From Elstera cyanobacteriorum (lineage in GTDB: Bacteria; Pseudomonadota; Alphaproteobacteria; Elsterales; Elsteraceae): a stretch of DNA of 64,000 nt. The translations under genes were made by a program, and so were the position numbers. Shown here one piece after another: positions 26,322 to 36,616 of the stretch; position 1 is the stretch's first letter, and every line of letters starts with the position of its first letter. Where the stretch lies: assembly GCF_002251735.1 (NCBI RefSeq), contig NZ_NOXS01000030.1:186001-250000 (forward strand), written 5' to 3'. The notes under the pieces are model-generated. The model ran no database searches. It had not been told where the DNA came from and saw nothing but the letters and a program-made list of their open reading frames with translations.

Positions 26322-27044
26322 CTAACCAATCCGCACCCGGTCCAACGAACTCCACAGCGCTTCATACAGCAGCAGCCAGCCCGACAGCGACTCACCGAGG
26401 CCGAGGAGTTCTTTGATCGCTTCGACCGCCGCCAGCGTGCCCATCACGCCTGCGGCTGGGCCGAGGATGCCGGTTTCGGCGCAGGAGGGCAAGGCGCCCG
26501 CAGCGGGCGGCGCTGGGTAGAGCGCCCCGAAGCCCGGATGCTCCGGCCCCAAATAGGGTTTGAACACGGTCAATTGCCCGGAGAGTTGCACGACCGCCGC
26601 CGAAATCAGCGGTCGGCGCAGGCGGGCGCAGGCGTCGGCCACAAGGCGGCGCGTGTCGAAACTATCGCTGCCGTCGATCACCGCGTCGGCCCCAGCGAGC
26701 AGCCGGTCGATGCTGGCCTCGGTCGCGCGCTCCGCGCGCAGGATCAGCGTAACGTCGGGATTAAGCGCGCGCAGCGCCTCCGCCGCGCTCTCCACCTTCA
26801 GCGCGCCCACCCGCGCTGTGCTATGGGCGATCTGGCGGTTGAGGTTCGAGAGATCGACCCGGTCATCGTCGATCAGCATCAGCCGCCCCACCCCGGCGGC
26901 GGCCAGATACAGTAGCGCCGGGCTGCCGATGCCGCCCGCGCCAATCACGGCGACCGTTGCGCGCCCCAGCGTCGCCTGCCCCGGCCCGCCGATTTCCTTC
27001 AGCAGCAGATGGCGGGAATAGCGCTGCACCGCCTCCGGCGTCAT
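26322..27044 (-). CDS. MoeB/ThiF/HesA family adenylyltransferase
   Basis: A 240-residue E1-like enzyme. The ATP-binding motif VAVIGAGGIGSPALLYLAAA (residues ~31-50), the catalytic LSNLNRQIAHS (Arg finger and N residues) and the adenylate-site DGSDSFDTR are intact. It would adenylate the C-terminus of a ubiquitin-like sulfur carrier (MoaD or ThiS). The two CxxC zinc pairs of E. coli MoeB are not visible: the first site reads HPGFGALYP and the C-terminus ends without a CxxC. It is last in an Lrp-cupin-MoeB operon. Confidence 0.87.
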   Translation of the reverse strand: MTPEAVQRYSRHLLLKEIGGPGQATLGRATVAVIGAGGIGSPALLYLAAAGVGRLMLIDDDRVDLSNLNRQIAHSTARVGALKVESAAEALRALNPDVTLILRAERATEASIDRLLAGADAVIDGSDSFDTRRLVADACARLRRPLISAAVVQLSGQLTVFKPYLGPEHPGFGALYPAPPAAGALPSCAETGILGPAAGVMGTLAAVEAIKELLGLGESLSGWLLLYEALWSSLDRVRIG

Positions 27045-27047
27045 GGC

Positions 27048-27389
27048 CTAGGCCTCGGCCACCGCATAGAGTTTGCGCACGGTTTCCACCGTTTCCCAAA
27101 CGCCGACGAACCCGGCAGGGATGATGAAAGCGTCACCCGCCTTAAACTCCCGCGTCTCGCCATTGCGGTGGATCAGGCGGACCTTACCCGCTAGCAGCAC
27201 GCACATTTCTTCTTCGGTGTAATTCACTTCCCAGGCGCCGGGGGTCGATTCCCAAATGCCGCAGAAGAAATGCCCGTTGGCGCCGACATATTGATTGGCC
27301 ACCCGCGTAATCGGGCTACCGCGCAACGGATTGGCCGGTGCGCTTTCCTCGCCGCGGGCGCGGTAATCCAGCAGAAAAGGCAAACTCAT
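27048..27389 (-). CDS. Cupin-domain protein
   Basis: A 113-residue single cupin of the Cupin_3/DUF861 (EutQ-like) type. The conserved pattern includes GIWESTPGAWEVNYTEEEMC (strand and metal region, with Glu in place of some His) and RHGETREFKAGDAFIIPAG-like (RNGETREFKAGDAFIIPAG). Typical members are enzymes or sensors for small organic acids. It is separated by 3-4 bases from both neighbours and so is co-translated with the MoeB-like and Lrp genes. Confidence 0.85.
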   Translation of the reverse strand: MSLPFLLDYRARGEESAPANPLRGSPITRVANQYVGANGHFFCGIWESTPGAWEVNYTEEEMCVLLAGKVRLIHRNGETREFKAGDAFIIPAGFVGVWETVETVRKLYAVAEA

Positions 27390-27393
27390 CGCA

Positions 27394-27840
27394 CTAGCCC
27401 CGTTCGAATTTCATATCCAGCACCACGGCGGATTGGGTGCGGCGCACCCCCGGCGACCGGCCGATATCGTCCAGCAACCGATCCAGCGCCTTCGGCCCCG
27501 CCACGGCAACCAACAGCATCATATCGAACTCGCCGCTCACCGTGTGGCAGCGTTTTACCTCCGCCCGCGTCCGCAAGGCTTGGGGCAAACTCGTCCCCGC
27601 CCGCGCGTCGAGCGATAGGAACACATGGGCCAGCAACCCTTCCGGCGCCTCCCCCGTGCCCCAGCGCAGCGTATAGCCTGCGATCACCCCATCCCGTTCC
27701 AGCCGGGCGATGCGTTCCTGCGTCGCCGACCGCGACAGGCCGATCTTGCGCGCCAGCGAGGCCGTGGGTTCGCGGGCGTTCTGATCGAGCAAGCCCAGCA
27801 ACCGCCGGTCAGTATCATCAAGACTGGTGCGCTGCGTCAT
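27394..27840 (-). CDS. Lrp/AsnC family transcriptional regulator
   Basis: A 148-residue protein with an N-terminal helix-turn-helix (ASLARKIGLSRSATQERIAR, residues ~28-47) and a C-terminal RAM ligand domain (VKRCHTVSGEFDMMLLVAVA). It would bind an amino acid and control nearby metabolic genes. First gene of a three-gene operon with the cupin and the MoeB-like enzyme. Confidence 0.92.
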   Translation of the reverse strand: MTQRTSLDDTDRRLLGLLDQNAREPTASLARKIGLSRSATQERIARLERDGVIAGYTLRWGTGEAPEGLLAHVFLSLDARAGTSLPQALRTRAEVKRCHTVSGEFDMMLLVAVAGPKALDRLLDDIGRSPGVRRTQSAVVLDMKFERG

Positions 27841-27911
27841 TGGCCAACCCTAACGCGGGCGCGCCGGGCTGAAAAGGATGAATAAAATGCCGGGAAAGCC
27901 GGGCAGGCGTC

Positions 27912-28445
27912 TTACGGGCGCACTATACCCCGATAGCGGATTATCCGGCCCAGAAGCGGCAGATCAATCGGTACATCAAACAGAAGGGCGCCGTCGATCT
28001 CCGCCTCTTCCGCCGAACACCGCGGTGCCAACCAGGAAGGCAGGGGCAGGCCTAGGAAAGCGCAGCGGTCCAGCGTCAGATAGAGCCGATCGGCGGTCGC
28101 GGTCAGGACGAAATGGCTAGCGAAAGCCCCCATCCGCTCGATGACGACACCCGCGCGCGGCCCTGCCACAAAATGACTGGCGTACCGGCGCGTTCCGATG
28201 TGCCGCTCCCAATAGTCGCCCTCCGGCCCCATCTCGAAAACGATCCTTACGGGCACACCCGACCCGGCGGCGGGCAGACCAAGGGCAGCGCAGATTAGCC
28301 AGGGCAGCAGGCCCGGCTTGGCGTCCACCTCAGCCGTGCCGGTCACTTCGATGCGACCTTGAGTATCGTGCACCGCGCGGACGGCGGCGGGCAACTGGTC
28401 CATTGCCTGGCCCAGCATCCGGCGAAACAGGGTCGGACCTACCAT
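27912..28445 (-). CDS. DUF4166 family protein
   Basis: A 177-residue protein starting at the ATG at 28443-28445, which follows GGAGGT by about 4 bases. It begins MVGPTLFRRMLGQAMDQLPA and ends PLLGRIIRYRGIVRP, both typical of DUF4166 domains. Those occur alone or fused to saccharopine-dehydrogenase-like or DCC-family proteins. The central part GPEGDYWERHIG is the conserved core. It is divergent from a DCC-family gene, consistent with a shared role. Function is unknown. Confidence 0.82.
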   Translation of the reverse strand: MVGPTLFRRMLGQAMDQLPAAVRAVHDTQGRIEVTGTAEVDAKPGLLPWLICAALGLPAAGSGVPVRIVFEMGPEGDYWERHIGTRRYASHFVAGPRAGVVIERMGAFASHFVLTATADRLYLTLDRCAFLGLPLPSWLAPRCSAEEAEIDGALLFDVPIDLPLLGRIIRYRGIVRP

Positions 28446-28536
28446 CAACACCTCCGAAATCGGAACCAGCACCGCTGCACTGTTGATTTTTCCGGTAAGG
28501 GGTTCAAGCTTTCCCCGAACCGCGAAAGGCTGACCC

Positions 28537-28965
28537 ATGTCGCCACCCCCTACCGATCTGACCCCGTTTCTCGCGGGGCCGACCTACCTCTTCGACGGCG
28601 TCTGCGTGCTGTGCAGCGGTGCTGTGCGCTTCGTACTAAAGGTGGAATCGGCACCCAAGATGCGATTTGCAGCAGTGCAGTCGGACAGCGGGCAGGCGCT
28701 GCTGGCGCAGATCGGCCTGCCGGGCATGACCGATAGCTTCGTTTTTATTGAGAACGGCCAAGTTTTCCTGCGCTCGGAAGCCGCCTTCCGGCTGGCGGCC
28801 TACCTGCGCACGCCGTGGCGATGGGGACGGTTCCTAAGGATTTTACCGCGCAGGTTAACCGATTGGCTTTACGACCGTATCGCCGCCAACCGGTATGCTT
28901 GGTTTGGCCGGACGGAAACCTGCTTAATCCCCGCGCCAGAACAGCGGCACCGCTTCGCGCCATAA
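28537..28965 (+). CDS. Thiol-disulfide oxidoreductase, DCC family (DUF393)
   Basis: A 142-residue protein with the DCC family redox site LFDGVCVLCSGAVRFVL (CxxC at about residues 24-27) and the later AAFRLAAYLRTPWRWGRFLR segment. An AAAGG lies about 8 bases before the ATG. Family members are predicted thioredoxin-fold membrane-associated oxidoreductases. It is divergent from the DUF4166 gene. Confidence 0.9.
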   Translation: MSPPPTDLTPFLAGPTYLFDGVCVLCSGAVRFVLKVESAPKMRFAAVQSDSGQALLAQIGLPGMTDSFVFIENGQVFLRSEAAFRLAAYLRTPWRWGRFLRILPRRLTDWLYDRIAANRYAWFGRTETCLIPAPEQRHRFAP

Positions 28966-29028
28966 GGTCGGACGAGGACCGCGCACGTATCGTCTCAACT
29001 ATATCCCGTCAATTGTGAGATGCGTGCG

Positions 29029-29064
29029 CAAAAGAAAAACCCCGCCGATGCTGCACCGGCGGGG
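29029..29064 (-). terminator. Intrinsic terminator of the 58-residue gene
   Basis: A perfect 8-bp stem CCCCGCCG (29040-29047) with CGGCGGGG (29057-29064), then TTTTTCTTTT on the minus strand. It lies 42 bp after the stop of the small gene at 29106. Confidence 0.85.
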
Positions 29065-29105
29065 CTAGGGTCGTCACATCAGGAGAGACGATCCGGGGCG
29101 GGGGA

Positions 29106-29282
29106 TTACCGAGTAGACCGGACCGGCGCGACCGGTCGGAACAGGCGCACCGGCAGCGGCATGCCCGTCATGATCCAAAACCCAAAACGCTGGGTTTCGG
29201 CTGTAATGCTGATGGCCTGCGCTTTGGATGCGGTTGCAACAGCGCGGCGCGGAAGAGGATCCTCCTTCTTCGAAAACAGCAT
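29106..29282 (-). CDS. Small basic hypothetical protein, 58 residues
   Basis: A 58-codon gene starting MLFSKKEDPLPRRAVATASK at 29280-29282, 8 bases after AAGGAG (an ATG six bases earlier is too close to that site). It is rich in Arg and Lys with no Cys, and has a short hydrophobic stretch RFGFWIMTGMPLP. A strong terminator follows the stop. Ribosome-binding site, coding frame and terminator together support a real gene. No family is recognised. It lies downstream of mntH on the same strand, with 163 bp between. Confidence 0.62.
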   Translation of the reverse strand: MLFSKKEDPLPRRAVATASKAQAISITAETQRFGFWIMTGMPLPVRLFRPVAPVRSTR

Positions 29283-29445
29283 GCTCATGGCTCCTTGTTA
29301 TGAGTCTTGTCTAGATGATCCCCCGTGGATCTACAAAAACTCTACGCCCGATCCCTTAACAAAGGGTAAGGACAAAATGAGCATTTTCTGAAGTCGAGTT
29401 TTAGGAGTGCCGCCCGTTAGCTCTCCCCGCTAAGTTGCAGAAAAT

Positions 29446-30705
29446 TTAAACTAAATTCATCAGCATCACGCTATTGAGGCCGATGACCAGGGCGGTGGCG
29501 CCCCACCCGCCGATCTGCTGCCAGCGGGGCGCCACCAGCGCCCCCATCCGCTGGCGGTCCCCGGCGATCAGCAGCAGCGGCACGACGGCAAAGGGCAGTT
29601 GCAACGAGAGGATGACTTGAGAGGCGACGAGCAGCCCTTCCGCCGCGCTTTCCCCATAGACCGCCGCCACCAAAGCCGCCGGGACAAGGGCCAAACTGCG
29701 GGTGATCAAGCGGCGCAAGGCGGGGGAGAGTTTCAGGGCCAGAAACCCTTCCATCACGATTTGGCCCGCCAGGGTTGCCGTCACGGTGGCATTCAGCCCG
29801 GACGCTAGCAGCGCCCCCGCAAAGGCCACCGCCGCTAGGCCGACGCCGACCACCGGCTCAAGGAGTTTGTAAGCCATCTGAAAATCCAGCGCGCCCGCCG
29901 CCCCCGTGAATGCGGTTCCAGCGACGACCAGAATCGCCCCATTGACGAACAGCGCCACGGTGAGTGCCAGGGTCGAATCGATGGTCGCATAGCGAATGGC
30001 GCGCGGCTTTTCTGCCGGGGCGGCGGGCCGCGCCTGCACCAGGGCGGTATGGAGATAGAGGTTATGGGGCATGATCGTCGCGCCCAGGATGCCCGCCGCG
30101 AGATAGAGCGCCGTGCCATCGGCAAGCCAGTCGGCGCGCGGCACCAGCCCCGCCGCCACCGCCCCAGCGTCGGGCTTCAGCACGATCACTTGAAACAGAA
30201 ACGCGCCGACGATCAGCCCGGTCGTGCCGATCACAAAGGCCTCTAGCGGCTTCATCCCGCGCCGATGCAGCAGCAGGATCAGCACGGCGTCCAAGCCCGT
30301 CAGCAGAATACCATAGAGCAGCGGCAGGCCGAACAGCAGGTGCAGCGCAATCGCCGTGCCGATCAATTCCGCCAGATCGGTGGCGACAATCGCCAATTCC
30401 GCCGCCACCCACAGCAGCTTGCCGGTCAGGGGGGAGAAGCGCTCGGCGCTGAGTTGCGCCAAATCCTTGCCCGTCGCAATGCCAACGCGAATGGCCAGCG
30501 CCTGCAACAGCATCGCCAGCAGCGAGGCGATCAGCACCACCGACAGCAGGGCATAGCCATACTGCGACCCCGCCGCCAACGAGGTCGCCCAATTGCCGGG
30601 GTCCATATAGCCGACCGCAACCAAATAGCCGGGGCCGATGAAGGCGGCGAGGCGCTTCAACGCCGCTAAGGGGTTGGGGGAATTGGGAAGAGCAAGACCC
30701 GTCAT
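29446..30705 (-). CDS. mntH: Nramp-type manganese/divalent metal transporter
   Basis: A 419-residue proton-coupled importer with 11 predicted membrane helices. The metal-site motif in helix 1 is DPGNWATSLAAGSQYGYALL, and that in helix 6 is IMPHNLYLHTALVQ, both complete. It imports Mn2+ and possibly Fe2+ into the cytoplasm. A palindrome about 75 bp upstream is a candidate metal-regulator site shared with the iron-binding protein gene at 53.8 kb. Confidence 0.94.
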   Translation of the reverse strand: MTGLALPNSPNPLAALKRLAAFIGPGYLVAVGYMDPGNWATSLAAGSQYGYALLSVVLIASLLAMLLQALAIRVGIATGKDLAQLSAERFSPLTGKLLWVAAELAIVATDLAELIGTAIALHLLFGLPLLYGILLTGLDAVLILLLHRRGMKPLEAFVIGTTGLIVGAFLFQVIVLKPDAGAVAAGLVPRADWLADGTALYLAAGILGATIMPHNLYLHTALVQARPAAPAEKPRAIRYATIDSTLALTVALFVNGAILVVAGTAFTGAAGALDFQMAYKLLEPVVGVGLAAVAFAGALLASGLNATVTATLAGQIVMEGFLALKLSPALRRLITRSLALVPAALVAAVYGESAAEGLLVASQVILSLQLPFAVVPLLLIAGDRQRMGALVAPRWQQIGGWGATALVIGLNSVMLMNLV

Positions 30706-30766
30706 AGCGCACCTCCGGCAAGGCCGTCGCCCATTGGGGCGAAGAGAGGTTTAGGCTATCTTTAAA

Positions 30767-30793
30767 TGCGACTAACTCGCAATATCATATTGC
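30767..30793. promoter_or_regulatory. Candidate metal-regulator operator upstream of mntH
   Basis: GCAATAT-C-ATATTGC (30779-30793) is a perfect 7-1-7 palindrome, and GCGA/TCGC flanks CTAAC just before it. CTCGCAATATC (30776-30786), with TGC-x-A nine bases upstream, recurs exactly in front of the gene at 52784-53815. Alphaproteobacterial mntH genes are commonly controlled by Mur/Fur. Confidence 0.6.
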
Positions 30794-30795
30794 TG

Positions 30796-30847
30796 TTAGA
30801 GGCCGCGCTTCTGGCATGGGCGGGTCTCTTTTTTAGAATGCCTCTAA
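30796..30847. other. 8-bp inverted repeat between mntH and sheath gene
   Basis: TTAGAGGC (30796-30803) and GCCTCTAA (30840-30847) are perfect inverted copies flanking 36 bases that include a run of six T. It lies downstream of the sheath gene and may serve as its terminator, but the loop is long. Confidence 0.35.
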
Positions 30848-30878
30848 GTAAGCAAAGACACCCGCATGCCGGCCCGCC

Positions 30879-32447
30879 TTACCCGGATTGCGCCATCTGC
30901 TGCTGAAAGGTGATCTCGATAAATTCGGCCGGGCGCACCACTGCGACCGCGACCGTCACGCGCATATAACCATCCATCAGATCGCGCGGTGTCATCGTGC
31001 TCCCCAAGCCGATATCTACCGAGAAAGCTTCCAACGGCTTCGCCCCTTGCAGCCCGCCCTGCTTCCAAACGTCTGTTAGGAAACTGCCGATCATGCTTTT
31101 GACGGCAGCCCAGGTATTGGCGTCGTTGGGCGCAAAAATATAGGCCTGGGCCGCTAATTTTACCGACTGCTCCAGGAAGGTCATCGTGCGACGGACGGCG
31201 ACATAGCGCCAATCCTGGCTATTCCCATCTAGGGTGCGCGCCCCCCAGATTAAAATCCCCTGACCGGCAAATTGGCGAATCACATTGATCGACTTACCCG
31301 TGATCGCATCGACATTCAGGGCGGCCTGCTGGCTATCCGTCAACTGAATGGGAAGGTTGGCAGCCCCGACAATGCTGGTATTGGCCGGGCTATTCCAGAC
31401 GCCACGGGTCGCATCGTTAACCGTATAAACGCCCGCCATCGCCGCGCTGGGAGGCAGAATACTGGCGGTTGCCGTCACCTGTTGAAGGATCTCGGTATAG
31501 GTCAGGCTGGCCGAGAGCAGCGCTGAATGCAGTTGGCTGGGCGTGAGCGGATTGGCCGGGGGGTTTTCGATCGCGTCGATAATCTTCCGCGCGACAGGAT
31601 TGGGATTTGCGGGCGAATCCAGCAGGGGCGCGAGCGCCGCGATAGTGCCACCAAAGAGATTAGCATAGGTAATCTCCCCCGCCTGGATGACCGTGGTGCC
31701 GATAAACGGGTAGTAACACGCCCCATACTTCAGCCCAAAGGGACCGGTACCGAGGCGAAAGGCGGTAATCTGGTCGGAATAGGTTTGCTGCGTCGGCTGG
31801 TTACCGTTGACGACATCGAAGAGACAGAAGGCGGTTTCAAGCCGCTCGGCCTGGGTCAGCATCGCCTGAACCAAGGCCGCGTTATCGGTGGGGGACAGCA
31901 AGGTCGCTTCTGGACAGAGGTAGAGGGTCGGTTCCGGCTCAGCCTCCAGCAGCGCCAGCCCGGCCTGAAGCTCGGACAGTTTCACATTGGGATTAACGGC
32001 CTGTACCCCAGGGGCCGCCACTGGCGCCCCGCTCGCCGCACCATACGGGCCGACCGAAACCACCCAGGCCGCACCGCCCCCATTCAGAAAGAAAAGACGG
32101 ATGGCATTATAGAGATAATAAATTGTATTGGGGTCTGGCAGGATGGCATAGACGGTATTATTGACCGTAATGCTCGTCCCCGCGGCGGGAACAGACGCTT
32201 GCTCTACTAGATAATATTGCGGCGAGTATTGTGCTTGCGGCGCCGAAAGGCCAAAGAGCGCCATATACTCGGCAAAGGAGGTAATCCGCACCGGCTTATT
32301 ATAATAGGATGTCCCCTGATAATCCGCTCGCGGCGTATAGCCGATAAAGGCGGGCACCGCCGTGGCAACCGGCGTGACAGCGTTGGGGAAGCTATCGGTT
32401 CCGGTGATCAAGACGCCGGGCGTTGTCATTATCGGCATAATCGTCAT
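30879..32447 (-). CDS. Contractile tail sheath protein, isolated (eCIS/phage type)
   Basis: A 522-residue protein of the phage tail sheath family. The N-terminus reads TTPGVLITGTD...VPAFIGYT, like extracellular-injection-system sheaths. The C-terminal half carries the family hallmarks PPSAAMAGVYTVNDATRGVW, NVIRQFAGQGILIWGARTLD and RRTMTFLEQSVKLAAQAYIF, then the terminal domain with VTVAVAVVRPAEFIEITF. No tube, baseplate, spike, tape or AAA ATPase gene lies nearby. The Shine-Dalgarno is weak, and Met 4 or Met 7 could be the start. Function here is unknown. Confidence 0.9.
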   Translation of the reverse strand: MTIMPIMTTPGVLITGTDSFPNAVTPVATAVPAFIGYTPRADYQGTSYYNKPVRITSFAEYMALFGLSAPQAQYSPQYYLVEQASVPAAGTSITVNNTVYAILPDPNTIYYLYNAIRLFFLNGGGAAWVVSVGPYGAASGAPVAAPGVQAVNPNVKLSELQAGLALLEAEPEPTLYLCPEATLLSPTDNAALVQAMLTQAERLETAFCLFDVVNGNQPTQQTYSDQITAFRLGTGPFGLKYGACYYPFIGTTVIQAGEITYANLFGGTIAALAPLLDSPANPNPVARKIIDAIENPPANPLTPSQLHSALLSASLTYTEILQQVTATASILPPSAAMAGVYTVNDATRGVWNSPANTSIVGAANLPIQLTDSQQAALNVDAITGKSINVIRQFAGQGILIWGARTLDGNSQDWRYVAVRRTMTFLEQSVKLAAQAYIFAPNDANTWAAVKSMIGSFLTDVWKQGGLQGAKPLEAFSVDIGLGSTMTPRDLMDGYMRVTVAVAVVRPAEFIEITFQQQMAQSG

Positions 32448-32550
32448 CCGTGTCAGAGGGCCGTCACTCAGCCGAAAAGGTCGAATATCCCTTCCGCCGA
32501 GGCAACTCTAACACAGCTAAACCGAAACGATAGCCTGCGCGCCTGTCAGA

Positions 32551-32583
32551 CGCGCGCCGAGCGTTATAGCCGCCCGGCGCGCG
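32551..32583 (-). terminator. Hairpin after gyrB
   Basis: A perfect 9-bp stem CGCGCGCCG (32551-32559) with CGGCGCGCG (32575-32583), 7 bp after the gyrB stop. There is no T-run, so it is a weak or Rho-assisted terminator at best. Confidence 0.5.
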
Positions 32584-32589
32584 GTGTCA

Positions 32590-35220
<2,631 letters not shown>

Positions 35221-35745
35221 CTATTTAGGGCGCGAGAACTGAAAGAGTGGCGTATCGGAATGATGGTCGGAAGGATCGAATTCTTCCATATAGACTGCCG
35301 GCATCTCGTGCTTGTTAGAAAATTTGCAAAACCCTTCGTCATTGGAATAAATAACGTCGGCTTGATGCACTTTTGCTACCGCTATAATTTGCCAGTCGAA
35401 TTTGATTTGTGACCAAGTTACTTGCGAGCCTCGCCCGGCCCTTTTATCTCCCGCCTCCCGCGCAGCACGAGCCATCCAAGCAGTTTCCATGGCAGATCGG
35501 TAATCGAAGGGCACAATGCGGAACGCTAATGTCCTCTGCACTATTTCCAAGCGCCCCACACCCTCTGGGCCAACGCTAACCAAAACTTCGGCAATGACAG
35601 GGGTCGGAATCAGAATCATGGCCTTTTGCCCGGCCAATAAATCGGCCAAAACTCTCACCTTCCGGCGGTAGGGGGTGTCATCCGTAGAATGAGCAGAGGG
35701 CGCAAGAAATTCGGTGAGAACAGAAGCATCGAGAACGACTTTCAC
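35221..35745 (-). CDS. PIN-domain ribonuclease (VapC-like)
   Basis: A 174-residue PIN nuclease with all four expected acidic residues: Asp 6 (VVLDAS), Glu 53 (IAEVLV), Asp 117 (KFDWQI) and Asp 136 (SNDEGF). It would be an RNase, possibly a toxin. The partner gene 14 bases upstream is not a usual VapB (no AbrB, RHH or Phd pattern). The tail beyond residue 150 is extended. Confident on fold, less so on toxin function. Confidence 0.85.
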   Translation of the reverse strand: MKVVLDASVLTEFLAPSAHSTDDTPYRRKVRVLADLLAGQKAMILIPTPVIAEVLVSVGPEGVGRLEIVQRTLAFRIVPFDYRSAMETAWMARAAREAGDKRAGRGSQVTWSQIKFDWQIIAVAKVHQADVIYSNDEGFCKFSNKHEMPAVYMEEFDPSDHHSDTPLFQFSRPK

Positions 35746-35759
35746 ATCTCACCTCGATC

Positions 35760-36482
35760 TCAATCACGTATTTCACGCAATGTCTTTTGTATCGTTTCGC
35801 TATCCGGCCACCCCGCCCCCAGGGACCGCAGGCGCGCTAAAACATCCGCCAAGCCCTCATCGTCAAGCGGATCGAAGGTATTAATCGTAAAAGAGGATGG
35901 AAACCATTTCCCTTGAGGGGAACGTTCCCAAACACCAACCCCAGTGACGCGGACCCAATCAAAAAGATAAGGGGCCATTTCTTTAGCTTTAGATTTATGC
36001 AAATCGCACGTAATGCGCCCAATATCCGTTTCCAGCAAAACGGTGACTTTCTTTTCCCCGCTACCACCTAAACGGAGCACGCGGCCGTCCAAACAGCCAA
36101 CCTCGGTAACGGAGACCGGGGGTAATGGTGGCTTAGGCGCTGGGAACGTTAAGACCGCGGCACTGTCATTAGCGGCCTCTAATGTCGCTGTGCCACCATC
36201 GAGTGTAAGAAACTCTGTAATGCGCTTGATGGCGGACCGCGCTCCCTCCGGCCCCGCGCCGGTGGCGAGGTCGGCTAGGCGAGCTTCAATATGGGTGACA
36301 ACGGAGTCATCAATCTTCAATGCAAGCTTGACGCTTCCAGCGTCTATTCCCCGGAGATGAACGGAGTCCCGATGGCCAAAAACCTCGGCTAAAGCGGTGG
36401 CATACTCTGCCAGCCGCCCGAGCGACAGCGTCTCGGGCGTGTAGGGTGTGAGATGAAAAATGTAAGTCCGTCCGTCCGTCAT
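35760..36482 (-). CDS. Unknown protein paired with PIN nuclease
   Basis: A 240-residue protein starting MTDGRTYIFHL at 36480-36482, 7 bases after GAGGAG. Two parts can be seen. The N-terminal half (~1-110) has an alpha/beta pattern with RLAEYATALAEVFGHRDSVH and DAGSVKLALKID. The C-terminal half (~130-215) has alternating strands that could form an OB-like barrel (DGRVLRLGG, VTVLLETDIGRITCDL, WVRVTGVGVWERSPQGKW). No family is named with confidence. It precedes the PIN gene by 14 bases, the position of an antitoxin. Confidence 0.75.
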   Translation of the reverse strand: MTDGRTYIFHLTPYTPETLSLGRLAEYATALAEVFGHRDSVHLRGIDAGSVKLALKIDDSVVTHIEARLADLATGAGPEGARSAIKRITEFLTLDGGTATLEAANDSAAVLTFPAPKPPLPPVSVTEVGCLDGRVLRLGGSGEKKVTVLLETDIGRITCDLHKSKAKEMAPYLFDWVRVTGVGVWERSPQGKWFPSSFTINTFDPLDDEGLADVLARLRSLGAGWPDSETIQKTLREIRD

Positions 36483-36564
36483 CGGTCGGCTCCTCACCCA
36501 CAGTCGTACAAGATCAAAGCTCATCAAGAATCTGAGAAAACCACCTCGATAATTTGATTCTGAC

Positions 36565-36600
36565 AGAAAAAAACCGGCAAGGGAATCCCTGCCGGTTTTT
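36565..36600 (-). terminator. Intrinsic terminator of leuB (possibly bidirectional)
   Basis: AACCGGCA/TGCCGGTT pairs across a GGG-AAT-CCC top with one bulged A, in a near-perfect hairpin at 36572-36597. T-runs flank both strands, with seven T on the minus strand. It separates leuB from the PIN pair. Confidence 0.88.
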
Positions 36601-36616
36601 CTCGTGGAGCTTGTCC

